In this document: piece by piece, positions 8,105 to 15,237 of the stretch | Position numbering within the stretch: the first letter of the stretch is position 1 | Layout of the letters: the number at the start of each line of letters is the position of its first letter | Assembly (NCBI GenBank): GCA_964448055.1 | Contig: CAYUVB010000017.1 | Location: 1-33,034, forward strand | Source of the DNA: WANQ01 sp964448055 | Lineage (GTDB): Archaea; Thermoproteota; Thermoprotei_A; Sulfolobales; WANQ01 | DNA length: 33,034 nucleotides | Reading direction: 5' to 3' | Position numbers and translations under genes: made by a program | Notes under the pieces: model-generated | Told to the model about the DNA's origin: nothing | The model's input: only the letters and a program-made list of their open reading frames with translations | The model's database searches: none

Positions 8105-9004
8105 ATGAGCGATATAGTAGAAAGGATAAGCACAGCAGAAGAATGGGCTAAGAATTACAAAGACAAGTTAATAGATTTTATACTAAGACATGAAAGAATA
8201 GCTGTAACTTACACTGGACTATCAATTATCGCATCAAAGATTTTTTCATATACTCTTAGGACATTAAATCCATCTCTTAATATTATTGAAGCGTGCATAG
8301 ATACTCTAACTTACCACATAGTCCCCTACATTGAAGATTTAGGTATAATAGCCTTTGTAGAGAAAGGAACTGAAAATAGTCTAATTAGATTACTAGACTC
8401 AACATACTATACTGGCAACAAAGTATTATTGATTACACCTCCATTGGTAAGAATGATTAGAAATAGAGTTAGAGGACAAGAATTAATTGAGGTTAACCTC
8501 AATGATGTGTTATTAAGCGAGATTATATTAGCATCTGTCACAGGCTATGAAATTGCTAGGAAGAAAATTAGGAAAGATGATAAGGCTTTAAGACTTAATA
8601 GGCTTAAAATAGAAGTACATGATTATTCATCAATAGTAGATGAACTTATATCATCATATAGGGTACAATTAAATGAACTAAAGGATTTGTTAGATAAAGT
8701 TAAAATCATAGGGTATACCCCTACAATGGAGCCAGTAGCATACTATATGCAAAACATAGTATTAGAGAAGACCAGGAAACTTATACCTACAATTGAGCTT
8801 ACGAGAACCTTAAGCTTAGTAGAAGATAAAAAGATCCGGGATGGAGTAATGGTGATGTTCTCTACGACTGTAGAAGAATACTCTATACGTGAATTATTGT
8901 TTAAATCTATGCCTTCCAAGATAAGGATCATGGATTTGAAAATAAAGACTGATCCTCTAACAGCTCCAGTCTACGGCATAATACTGCTAGCTAGTATGGA
9001 TTAA
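8105..9004 (+). CDS. Hypothetical protein co-transcribed with mtnP
   Basis: 299 residues, ATG preceded by GGTGATAT inside the end of mtnP (4-nt gap). I do not recognise the family with confidence. The pattern of alternating beta and alpha segments, with a Y-T-P-T-M-E-P-V-A-Y-Y-M region in the middle, could fit a SIS-type or other Rossmann-like fold, but no catalytic signature is seen. No signal peptide or membrane helix. The stop codon overlaps the 3' end of the convergent GT4 gene at 9001-9004. A role linked to methylthioadenosine or nucleoside salvage is a guess from operon position only. Confidence 0.75.
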   Translation: MSDIVERISTAEEWAKNYKDKLIDFILRHERIAVTYTGLSIIASKIFSYTLRTLNPSLNIIEACIDTLTYHIVPYIEDLGIIAFVEKGTENSLIRLLDSTYYTGNKVLLITPPLVRMIRNRVRGQELIEVNLNDVLLSEIILASVTGYEIARKKIRKDDKALRLNRLKIEVHDYSSIVDELISSYRVQLNELKDLLDKVKIIGYTPTMEPVAYYMQNIVLEKTRKLIPTIELTRTLSLVEDKKIRDGVMVMFSTTVEEYSIRELLFKSMPSKIRIMDLKIKTDPLTAPVYGIILLASMD

Positions 9005-10005
9005 AGCCAATAACACAGAATTGCTGTAATAATGCCCAATATTCCGGAGATAATTGATAGTATAAGATACCCCGCTATTATCTCTTTCTCATTAACCTTG
9101 TCTCTTAAGGATAGTAGATGAGGTATTGTTATAGGTGCTCTAGGGTCCTTGTTTGCTTTAATCCATCCATTCTCAACTACTACTGGTCTTATTATACTTC
9201 TACGCTCCACTAGTCCCTTAATTGACGCTAGTATTTGGAAACCATTAACTATGTAGACCATCATAGCTATTATAACTGGTACCTCTGCTCTACCAACTAT
9301 GGCTGAACCTACTATTAGCGCTGCCACTAGGAAACTACCACTATCGCCATTGAATACTTTTGCAGGATACCAGTTGAACCATACATAACCTAGTAGCATT
9401 GATACTAATATAAGTGATAGCACAAAACCAGTCAGATCAGTATATCCTTTAATATACGTAGAAATAGTTGAGAATAGTAGTACCCCACCAATAATTAGTG
9501 CTGTACTGGGCATAACTCCATTATGTGTATCAGACATATTTACAGCATTCAATGCTATCATGTATGCAAACGGTATGAGTAACGGGTATATGATCGTTAT
9601 ACGTAGTGTTCCTGCAAACGGCATTATAGGCCTAGGAGTATATGCTCCAAGTAATATTATGGGCATAGCAGTTGTGAATGTCAATAAGGTTTTGGTTTTA
9701 GCATCAAGAACTTTTATATCGTCCAATAATCCTATTAGCCCAGCATAAATAGTCGAAATGATTATGGCTATGAACTTCGTGTAATCTACTTCTAGTGGTT
9801 TCAAAAGTAAAACTAGTAATATTGAGACTAAGCATGTTATTAATAATGCTATTCCGCCGGGTTCAGCTACCTTAGGCTTCCAAGGCTTATGTACATCAAT
9901 ACCTACAAGGTCGCAACGTAGTAAGATTCTTATTGTAATCTTTGTTGTAATATATGATGTAATTGATATTAGTACCGCTAAAGCAATAAGTGGCAGTGAA
10001 GCCAA
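9001..10005 (-). CDS. GT4-type (MraY/WecA/Alg7-like) sugar-1-phosphate transferase
   Basis: 334 residues, about ten membrane helices, TTG start. Family motifs run in order: K-P-W-K-P-K-V-A-E-P-G-G after the first helix, the catalytic D-D in G-L-L-D-D-I-K-V-L, a changed N-M-S-D-T-H-N-G where bacteria have N-x-x-D-G-x-N-G, and F-N-G-D-S-G-S-F, which corresponds to the F-x-G-D-x-G motif. These enzymes transfer a sugar-1-phosphate from a UDP-sugar to a polyprenyl or dolichyl phosphate. In Crenarchaeota this is the first step of N-glycan assembly (AglH-type), the most likely job here. The last four bases overlap the convergent gene. Confidence 0.88.
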   Translation of the reverse strand: MASLPLIALAVLISITSYITTKITIRILLRCDLVGIDVHKPWKPKVAEPGGIALLITCLVSILLVLLLKPLEVDYTKFIAIIISTIYAGLIGLLDDIKVLDAKTKTLLTFTTAMPIILLGAYTPRPIMPFAGTLRITIIYPLLIPFAYMIALNAVNMSDTHNGVMPSTALIIGGVLLFSTISTYIKGYTDLTGFVLSLILVSMLLGYVWFNWYPAKVFNGDSGSFLVAALIVGSAIVGRAEVPVIIAMMVYIVNGFQILASIKGLVERRSIIRPVVVENGWIKANKDPRAPITIPHLLSLRDKVNEKEIIAGYLILSIISGILGIITAILCYWL

Positions 10006-10073
10006 CTCCTTTATCCCTAAATGCTAAGCTATCAATAGTTGAAACAACTGGAATTAATATTATATTTTGAAGG

Positions 10074-10082
10074 CTTTATAAG
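10074..10082 (+). promoter_or_regulatory. TATA box upstream of the RimK-like gene
   Basis: CTTTATAAG is a near-ideal archaeal TATA sequence. It predicts a start near 10103 and a leader of roughly 45 nt before ATG at 10146. The leader contains GTTGATGAGG, a C-box-like string without a matching D box. Confidence 0.5.
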
Positions 10083-10145
10083 GGTAGCTTAGGGAAAGCA
10101 TAGATACGTAGAAGCGTAAGCGTTAGTTGATGAGGATTAGTCCGG

Positions 10146-11033
10146 ATGAATATTGGAATAGTACATGAAGCTCCAAGACCCACAAAGAGTTCTAGGGAAC
10201 TCCTTGAAGCCTTCCGTGAGTTAGGTGTTAACGCTAAGTATTACAGAATATCAAAGTTGTCGGGATTCTTTGGTGAGAATGGACTAAGAATACGATATGG
10301 TAAGAGAATTATAGAACTTGACGCTGTAGTCGTACGCAGTCTTGGTGCAATAACCACTACTGAGCAGTTACTTAAGCGCATAGGCTTGCTAAGAGAAATG
10401 GAACTTAAGGGTATTGTTGTTGTTAATCCTTCCGAGGCGTTCCTTAAAGCACGTGATAAGTATACATCATTGTTGCTGCTTTCAAAGCATGGTGTACCAG
10501 TACCCGACACAATTGTGACGGAGGATGTACAAGTTGTAGTAGAAGCAGTTAAAGAGTGGGGTACTGTGGTTATAAAACCTATGATAGGTAGTTTGGGCTT
10601 TGGTTCAGTAAAGGTCAATGATCCTGATATAGCTTTTCGCGTAGCTAGAACTCTTCTTAGTCTAGGCCATCCCGTGTATGTTCAACGCTACATAGAGAAG
10701 CCTGGACGTGATATAAGGATCTTTACTGTCGGACATAATGTGCTTGCCGCAGCTTATCGAATAGCCGCACCAGGTCAATGGAAAACTAATGTAGCACAAG
10801 GAGCCATAACCGAACCAGCTAGAGTAAATGAAGAGTTGAGAGAAATAGCGTTAAGGGTTGCGGATATACTCAGCTTAGAGTATGCTGGAATAGATGTTGC
10901 TGAATCACCTAATGGAGGATACTATGTATTAGAAGCCAACGTTGCACCACTATGGGAGGGTCTTGCTAGAGCTACTGGCATTAAACCAGCAAAAGCTATA
11001 GCTGAACATGTAGTAAACCTTGTACGGAGATGA
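10146..11033 (+). CDS. RimK-family ATP-grasp ligase (LysX/MptN-like)
   Basis: 295 residues. The N-terminal pre-ATP-grasp domain carries V-V-R-S-L-G-A-I-T. The ATP-grasp core shows V-V-I-K-P-M-I-G-S-L-G-F-G-S, the Y-V-Q-R-Y-I-E hinge, and the metal-binding V-L-E-A-N-V-A-P-L-W-E-G-L with A-T-G, which places it with RimK, LysX and MptN. These ligases join an amino acid, often glutamate, to a carboxyl-bearing acceptor. Crenarchaeal LysX works with a LysW carrier, but no LysW or lysine genes are nearby, so the substrate is open. The 3' end overlaps a probable C/D box sRNA. Confidence 0.88.
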   Translation: MNIGIVHEAPRPTKSSRELLEAFRELGVNAKYYRISKLSGFFGENGLRIRYGKRIIELDAVVVRSLGAITTTEQLLKRIGLLREMELKGIVVVNPSEAFLKARDKYTSLLLLSKHGVPVPDTIVTEDVQVVVEAVKEWGTVVIKPMIGSLGFGSVKVNDPDIAFRVARTLLSLGHPVYVQRYIEKPGRDIRIFTVGHNVLAAAYRIAAPGQWKTNVAQGAITEPARVNEELREIALRVADILSLEYAGIDVAESPNGGYYVLEANVAPLWEGLARATGIKPAKAIAEHVVNLVRR

Positions 11034-11084
11034 TGAATAGCAAACCAAGGGTATGTTGTGCCCGAGAGCTCTCACACTGATCCG
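11025..11084 (+). ncRNA. Probable C/D box sRNA overlapping the 3' end of the RimK-like gene
   Basis: A perfect C box ATGATGA (11030-11036) and a perfect D box CTGA (11077-11080) are 40 nt apart, a normal spacing. They are flanked by a 4-bp terminal stem CGGA (11025-11028) / TCCG (11081-11084), as needed for a kink-turn. A C'-like ATGTTGT lies at 11053-11059; the D' box is poor. The guide before the D box would read CGAGAGCTCTCACA, with an unknown rRNA or tRNA target. Archaeal C/D sRNAs guide 2'-O-methylation and often overlap gene ends. Caution: the guide contains the palindrome GAGAGCTCTC, and CCGAGAGCT is repeated at 11062 and 11082. Confidence 0.5.
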
Positions 11085-11089
11085 AGAGC

Positions 11090-11545
11090 TTATATGTTAA
11101 GCCTCTTCTCCTCCTTGAGAACTTTAAGTACATACATAGTGTAAGTTGCTGTTACACCTTCAACTCCGCCTATCTCATCTATTGTTTTGACTAGTTCCTC
11201 TTGGGTACGAGCTCTGATCTTTGCTAAACCCATATATTCTCCTGTAACCTCATATAATTCAACTATATTCTTGATTTCTCTTAATCTTTCAAGAACTTCT
11301 TTATAACGCCTGGGATCAGCTTTTATTAATACAAAGGCAAGTACATTGAATCCTATTTTGAATGCATCTATGTCAGCATAAAATCCTCTTAGAACGCCTT
11401 TCTCCTTCAATCTTTTTACACGCAGATATACAGTTGCTTCACTGAGCCCCAACATTCGTGCTATTCTACTATAAGGCGTACGAGCGTCTATTAGTAATAT
11501 TCTTAGAATAGCTTTATCTGTCTCATCTAGATCTACAAAAGCCAA
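11090..11545 (-). CDS. Lrp/AsnC-family transcriptional regulator
   Basis: 151 residues, TTG start after GGGAGAT. The N-terminal winged helix-turn-helix (about residues 8-55) begins D-E-T-D-K-A-I-L-R-I-L and carries the recognition segment L-G-L-S-E-A-T-V-Y-L-R-V-K-R-L. The C-terminal RAM/ACT-like ligand domain shows V-T-G-E-Y-M-G-L-A-K-I and G-V-E-G-V-T-A-T-Y-T-M. Such proteins form dimers or octamers and sense amino acids. The gene is convergent with the RimK-like gene and divergent from the metallopeptidase gene. Targets cannot be told from the sequence. Confidence 0.93.
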   Translation of the reverse strand: MAFVDLDETDKAILRILLIDARTPYSRIARMLGLSEATVYLRVKRLKEKGVLRGFYADIDAFKIGFNVLAFVLIKADPRRYKEVLERLREIKNIVELYEVTGEYMGLAKIRARTQEELVKTIDEIGGVEGVTATYTMYVLKVLKEEKRLNI

Positions 11546-11645
11546 TTATATCTCCCATACATATTGTAATGTTGATTAAAGTATTTTTACGTTAAGGCTT
11601 ATCACAACATTCTCATGACTATAAGTAATCTTTAGGTGACCGTTT

Positions 11646-12056
11646 ACGTCACGCATACGTTTCATAGTAGATGATCGTGCATGGAATGTAGTTAAAATAC
11701 TTATTGACGTATTAGAATTCAAACATATAGATGCCAACAGAGTAAAGGTCCTACGCAGCTATGGTTCTAAAACACATGCTTACGCAAGAGTCTATGGTTT
11801 GCCAAGAGTTTTTCAAATAGCATATAATCTAAGACCATGTTATGTAATAGAACTTATTGAAGAAAATTTCAAGAAACTTCCATGCGAGGATAAAATTAGA
11901 GTACTTATACATGAACTATTACATATACCGAAGACTTTTAGTGGTGGGCTACGAGTACATACCGAGATATTTAATCATAAGAATATAAAGACTCTCCTAA
12001 ATAAAGTTAAAACATTCAAGGATATCAATGAACTCTGTAGACACCTTGAAGCTTAA
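11646..12056 (+). CDS. Putative HExxH metallopeptidase with a non-canonical start codon
   Basis: The frame is open from 11640 and codes for about 136 residues ending at 12056. The zinc motif L-I-H-E-L-L-H-I-P lies near residues 89-93, with a V-H-T-E-I-F segment after it as a possible third-ligand region. Upstream of the first ATG/GTG/TTG (TTG at 11799) the frame still encodes 51 protein-like residues, including a compact R-I-R-F-I-V-D-D start and R-V-K-V-L-R-S-Y-G-S. So the TTG cannot be the true start. A GGTGA site at 11635-11639 sits 6 nt before ACG at 11646, where ATG would be expected; ATA at 11655 is the alternative. A frameshift from GTG at 11636 is also possible. Function: probable zinc protease or DNA-protein repair peptidase-like protein, uncertain. 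Confidence 0.7.
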   Translation, partial: TSRIRFIVDDRAWNVVKILIDVLEFKHIDANRVKVLRSYGSKTHAYARVYGLPRVFQIAYNLRPCYVIELIEENFKKLPCEDKIRVLIHELLHIPKTFSGGLRVHTEIFNHKNIKTLLNKVKTFKDINELCRHLEA

Positions 12057-12074
12057 AGTTTTCTTGACTAAGCC

Positions 12075-12416
12075 TTAGTCTTCTCTATTCTTAGCGGTGC
12101 CAATGCTATGTTTGCGTAAATGTTCTCTTAATCTCACCTTAGCTACTGACGTAGGCTTATAGATTATATATGTTATTATTTCCTCATTCATCTCATCAGC
12201 CCATACCAATGAAAATCCCAATTTTCTTAGCTCACTTGGAAGCTTAGATAAAATCGTTAATCTCTCAATTCCTCTTAATATTAGTTTTATACTATCGTTT
12301 GGTTTTAATTCATCTCTTAGAATACGTAGACTCGCTATTATTTCGCTGATGTTCTCTGCTACTATCTCTGCTTTAAGTTTATCTAACCAATACTTTTTCA
12401 ATACTATCAAATCCAT
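12075..12416 (-). CDS. Hypothetical helical protein
   Basis: 113 residues with ATG start. Mostly amphipathic helix (residues 1-70), rich in Leu, Lys and Glu, then a short strand-rich part with F-S-L-V-W-A-D-E and I-I-T-Y-I-I-Y-K-P, and a basic tail. No known motif is recognised. It lies convergent to the metallopeptidase and divergent from threonine ammonia-lyase, and may share the TATA box at 12462-12470 with the latter. Composition resembles its neighbours, so a real gene is likely. Confidence 0.65.
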   Translation of the reverse strand: MDLIVLKKYWLDKLKAEIVAENISEIIASLRILRDELKPNDSIKLILRGIERLTILSKLPSELRKLGFSLVWADEMNEEIITYIIYKPTSVAKVRLREHLRKHSIGTAKNRED

Positions 12417-12461
12417 TTATGCTTATTTGCATTTACTGTTTAGCGTATAATAGATACCAGA

Positions 12462-12470
12462 CTATATAAG
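12462..12470. promoter_or_regulatory. TATA box, possibly bidirectional
   Basis: CTATATAAG is centred 27 nt before the ATG of the threonine ammonia-lyase gene, the spacing of a leaderless transcript. Read on the other strand (CTTATATAG) it lies about 50 nt before the 12416 start. Spacing-based inference. Confidence 0.5.
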
Positions 12471-12492
12471 TGTGAAGGATTAGAGTAAACCT

Positions 12493-13734
12493 ATGGCGTA
12501 CGCTATGAAGCTAGATCTTGCAACAAAAGTATACTTAGAGGCATTACAAGCCAGCCGTGTACTTAGGAACGTTGTACATAAGACTCCTCTAGATTATTCA
12601 CGTACTTTCTCAAGGATTACCGGTGGTAAGGTATACATGAAGCTTGAGAACTTGCAGAAGACGGGGGCCTTCAAGGTTCGTGGAGCCTATTACAAGATAT
12701 ATAAACTTCCAGATGAGGCTAAAAAGAAGGGTGTTGTAGCAGCATCAGCTGGAAATCATGCCCAGGGAGTAGCTTTCGCTGCATCAGCTGCTGGAATTCC
12801 TGCCACCATAGTTATGCCTGAAACAGCTCCCATAAGCAAAATCCAGGCTACACAGGGATATGGTGCTAAAGTAGTACTCCATGGGTTAATATATGATGAC
12901 GCGTACCGTAAGGCTCTTGAAATAGCTGAGGAAACCGGTGCTACATTTATACATCCATTCGATGATTTATACGTAATAGCCGGGCAAGGATCTATAGCCG
13001 TAGAGATACTACATGATCTACAAGACATAGATGTCGTTGTTGTACAAATAGGTGGAGGAGGCTTAATTTCAGGTATAGCAGCTGTTGTAAAGAACGTCCT
13101 TGGCGACCAAGTTAAGGTTATAGGTGTTGAACCAGAATCTGCTCCAAAAATGAAAGCCTCAATAGATGCTGGTAGAATAGTAGAGGTAAATGTTAAGCCT
13201 AGTATAGCTGACGGACTATTAACGCGTAGACCTGGCGAGCTTACATACAAGCTTGTCTCAGAGCTAGTGGATGACATTGTAACGGTATCAGACGATGAGA
13301 TAGCCCACGCTATACTAATGCTACTTGAACGTAGTAAAACCGTTGCTGAGGGAGCTGGAGCGGCTGGCCTGGCAGCTCTCCTAAGCGGTAAAATAGATGT
13401 AAGAGGAAAAAAGGTTGTAACAATTATTAGTGGAGGGAATATAGATGTTACAATGCTTTCAAGGATCATTATGAGGGAACTAGTTAGACAGAAAAGAATA
13501 GTGGTGTTAAAGACGAAGCTACCAGATAGACCCGGAACCTTACGTAAATTGCTAGAATTCTTAGCTGAAGCTAAACTAAATATCATTGAGATAAACCATG
13601 ATCGTTATGACCCTAGATTAGAGCCTGGCTGGGCTGAAGTGAGCATAATAGCTGAGGTACCTCAACCCGAACGTCTTGAAAGATTAATAGATAACCTTAG
13701 AAGACACGGCTACGAAGTTGAAACAGAATACTGA
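12493..13734 (+). CDS. ilvA: Threonine ammonia-lyase (threonine dehydratase) with C-terminal ACT domain
   Basis: 413 residues. PLP-dependent fold II enzyme converting threonine to 2-oxobutanoate and ammonia, the entry to isoleucine synthesis or threonine breakdown. The Schiff-base Lys is K61 in K-T-G-A-F-K-V-R-G-A. S-A-G-N-H-A-Q-G and the phosphate-binding G-G-G-G-L-I-S-G follow. Residues from about 335 form an ACT domain (K-L-P-D-R-P-G-T-L, I-I-E-I-N-H-D-R), which suggests allosteric control by an amino acid. The length fits the single-ACT catabolic/archaeal type. Related serine dehydratases or racemases are the alternative. Likely leaderless mRNA; 11 nt separate it from the next gene. Confidence 0.93.
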   Translation: MAYAMKLDLATKVYLEALQASRVLRNVVHKTPLDYSRTFSRITGGKVYMKLENLQKTGAFKVRGAYYKIYKLPDEAKKKGVVAASAGNHAQGVAFAASAAGIPATIVMPETAPISKIQATQGYGAKVVLHGLIYDDAYRKALEIAEETGATFIHPFDDLYVIAGQGSIAVEILHDLQDIDVVVVQIGGGGLISGIAAVVKNVLGDQVKVIGVEPESAPKMKASIDAGRIVEVNVKPSIADGLLTRRPGELTYKLVSELVDDIVTVSDDEIAHAILMLLERSKTVAEGAGAAGLAALLSGKIDVRGKKVVTIISGGNIDVTMLSRIIMRELVRQKRIVVLKTKLPDRPGTLRKLLEFLAEAKLNIIEINHDRYDPRLEPGWAEVSIIAEVPQPERLERLIDNLRRHGYEVETEY

Positions 13735-13745
13735 GGAGTTTAAAT

Positions 13746-14087
13746 ATGGAATGCTTATATAAGGTCAAGTTTTTGATAGAACATACTAACCCTCTTAAAC
13801 TTAGAGCTGTTATAGACAAAATGTCTGAATCGTACAATGAGAATGCCGTTAAGATTGGTGGATCATTAGTAATAGCTGGAGTAAATGATAAAGGAGTATA
13901 TATGATCAAAGTTACAATCTCCAGAGGTGAAACTAGAACTATTGAGGGACTTATAGCACCAGCTATGAGAGGTATTGTAGTTACAGTTGAATCAGATAAC
14001 CCCCTTGCATTGACATTAGCTGTTAAAGACTTAGTAAAGATTATTAAATCATGTGAACCCGAAGTTCTCATAAGTATGCTCGAATAG
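13746..14087 (+). CDS. Small hypothetical protein, possibly Pcc1-like
   Basis: 113 residues, ATG start preceded by GAGGAG across the previous stop. The order of segments (a strand K-V-K-F-L-I-E-H, a helix, two further strands, then a C-terminal helix L-A-L-T-L-A-V-K-D-L-V-K-I-I) matches the small KEOPS subunit Pcc1 in size and pattern. The identity is weak by eye. Pcc1 helps make t6A in tRNA. It lies between threonine ammonia-lyase and a nucleotidyltransferase, which gives no functional support for that idea. Confidence 0.7.
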   Translation: MECLYKVKFLIEHTNPLKLRAVIDKMSESYNENAVKIGGSLVIAGVNDKGVYMIKVTISRGETRTIEGLIAPAMRGIVVTVESDNPLALTLAVKDLVKIIKSCEPEVLISMLE

Positions 14088-14108
14088 TAGTTTAATAGGG
14101 ATGCTCTC

Positions 14109-15212
14109 TTGGTGAAAGCAATAATATTAGCAGGAGGCTATGCTACTCGTTTAAGACCTCTTACTCTCACTAGACCTAAACCATTACTACCTATACTGGA
14201 TAAACCTTTGCTTGATTGGATCATAGATGGTTTACGTGATAGCAACGTAAAGGATATAATACTGTCTATACGCTATCTAGCACAATTAATTAAAGTTAAA
14301 TATGGGGCTGGAATAGATAGAGGTGTAAACATAAAGTACGTTGAAGAAACCAAGCCTTTAGGTGATGCTGGCCCAATAAAACTTGTTGACAAGGTATTAG
14401 GCTTAGATGTTACATTCTTAGTAGTTTATGGCGACGTTTTTAGCTATATAGATTATTCAAGGATAATAGAATTTCACAAACGCAAGGGAGGTATAGCTAC
14501 TATAATGCTTACAAAAGTAAAAGATCCGTCAAGATATGGTGTAGCTGTACTAGATGATGATTATCGGATTAAGGATTTCATAGAGAAACCTCCTAGAGAA
14601 CAAGCACCAACTAATATCATTAATGCAGGGGTATACGTGTTTGAACCCGATATACTACGCTACATACCAGAGAAAAGTCCATCAAAACTTGCGCGAGATG
14701 TAATACCGAAAATTATAGCTAAAGAACAAGTATACGGCTACATTCACGAGGGCTTATGGAATGATATTGGTGTACCAGAAGACTATTATAATGCAAATAT
14801 GAATGCACTAAAGTACTTCTATCCCCAAGGCTATGTTGATGAATCAGTTGAAATTAATGGTGATGTAGAGATAATACAACCTGTATATATTTCGAGTAAA
14901 GTTGTTATTGAAAAAGGATCAAGAATAGGTCCTTATACTATTATTGGTGAAAGATCAAGAATAGGCGATAATACATTTGTGTCAAAGAGCATACTATTCT
15001 CCGAGGTAATAGTTGAGTCTTCAGCTGTAGTACGTGGTAGTATTATTGGTGAGAGAAGCATCGTAGGTAAATGGGCCAGACTTGAAGAAGGAGTTATTAT
15101 AGGTGATGAAGTTGTTGTCGATGAATCAGTATTATTGAATAGAGGTGTTATAGTATTACCTTTCAAGGAAGTTGAAACAAATGTATATGAGGAAGGAAAA
15201 ATAATATTGTGA
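14109..15212 (+). CDS. Sugar-1-phosphate nucleotidyltransferase with C-terminal left-handed beta-helix
   Basis: 367 residues. The N-terminal domain begins with the nucleotide-binding A-I-I-L-A-G-G-Y-A-T-R-L-R-P-L-T and K-P-L-L-P-I-L-D-K-P, and has Y-G-D-V metal-binding and E-K-P motifs. The C-terminal third (about residues 250-345) is a run of hexapeptide-like repeats (I-E-K-G-S-R-I, V-V-R-G-S-I-I, I-I-G-D-E-V-V), forming a left-handed beta-helix. It activates a sugar-1-phosphate with NTP, for example mannose-1-phosphate guanylyl- or glucose-1-phosphate transfer. The exact sugar cannot be read from the sequence. TTG start at 14109, with GTG next codon at 14112 equally likely. Third gene of the 12493-15212 operon. 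Confidence 0.9.
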   Translation: MVKAIILAGGYATRLRPLTLTRPKPLLPILDKPLLDWIIDGLRDSNVKDIILSIRYLAQLIKVKYGAGIDRGVNIKYVEETKPLGDAGPIKLVDKVLGLDVTFLVVYGDVFSYIDYSRIIEFHKRKGGIATIMLTKVKDPSRYGVAVLDDDYRIKDFIEKPPREQAPTNIINAGVYVFEPDILRYIPEKSPSKLARDVIPKIIAKEQVYGYIHEGLWNDIGVPEDYYNANMNALKYFYPQGYVDESVEINGDVEIIQPVYISSKVVIEKGSRIGPYTIIGERSRIGDNTFVSKSILFSEVIVESSAVVRGSIIGERSIVGKWARLEEGVIIGDEVVVDESVLLNRGVIVLPFKEVETNVYEEGKIIL

Positions 15213-15237
15213 ATAACTGCTTAAAGAACCTATTTGA

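Noticed and set aside
10125..10166. C/D box sRNA in the leader of the RimK-like gene
   Set aside because: A C-box-like TTGATGAGG is present but there is no D box at a usable distance.
11799..12056. Metallopeptidase starting at TTG 11799
   Set aside because: The frame upstream encodes 51 protein-like residues and the TTG lacks a ribosome-binding site.
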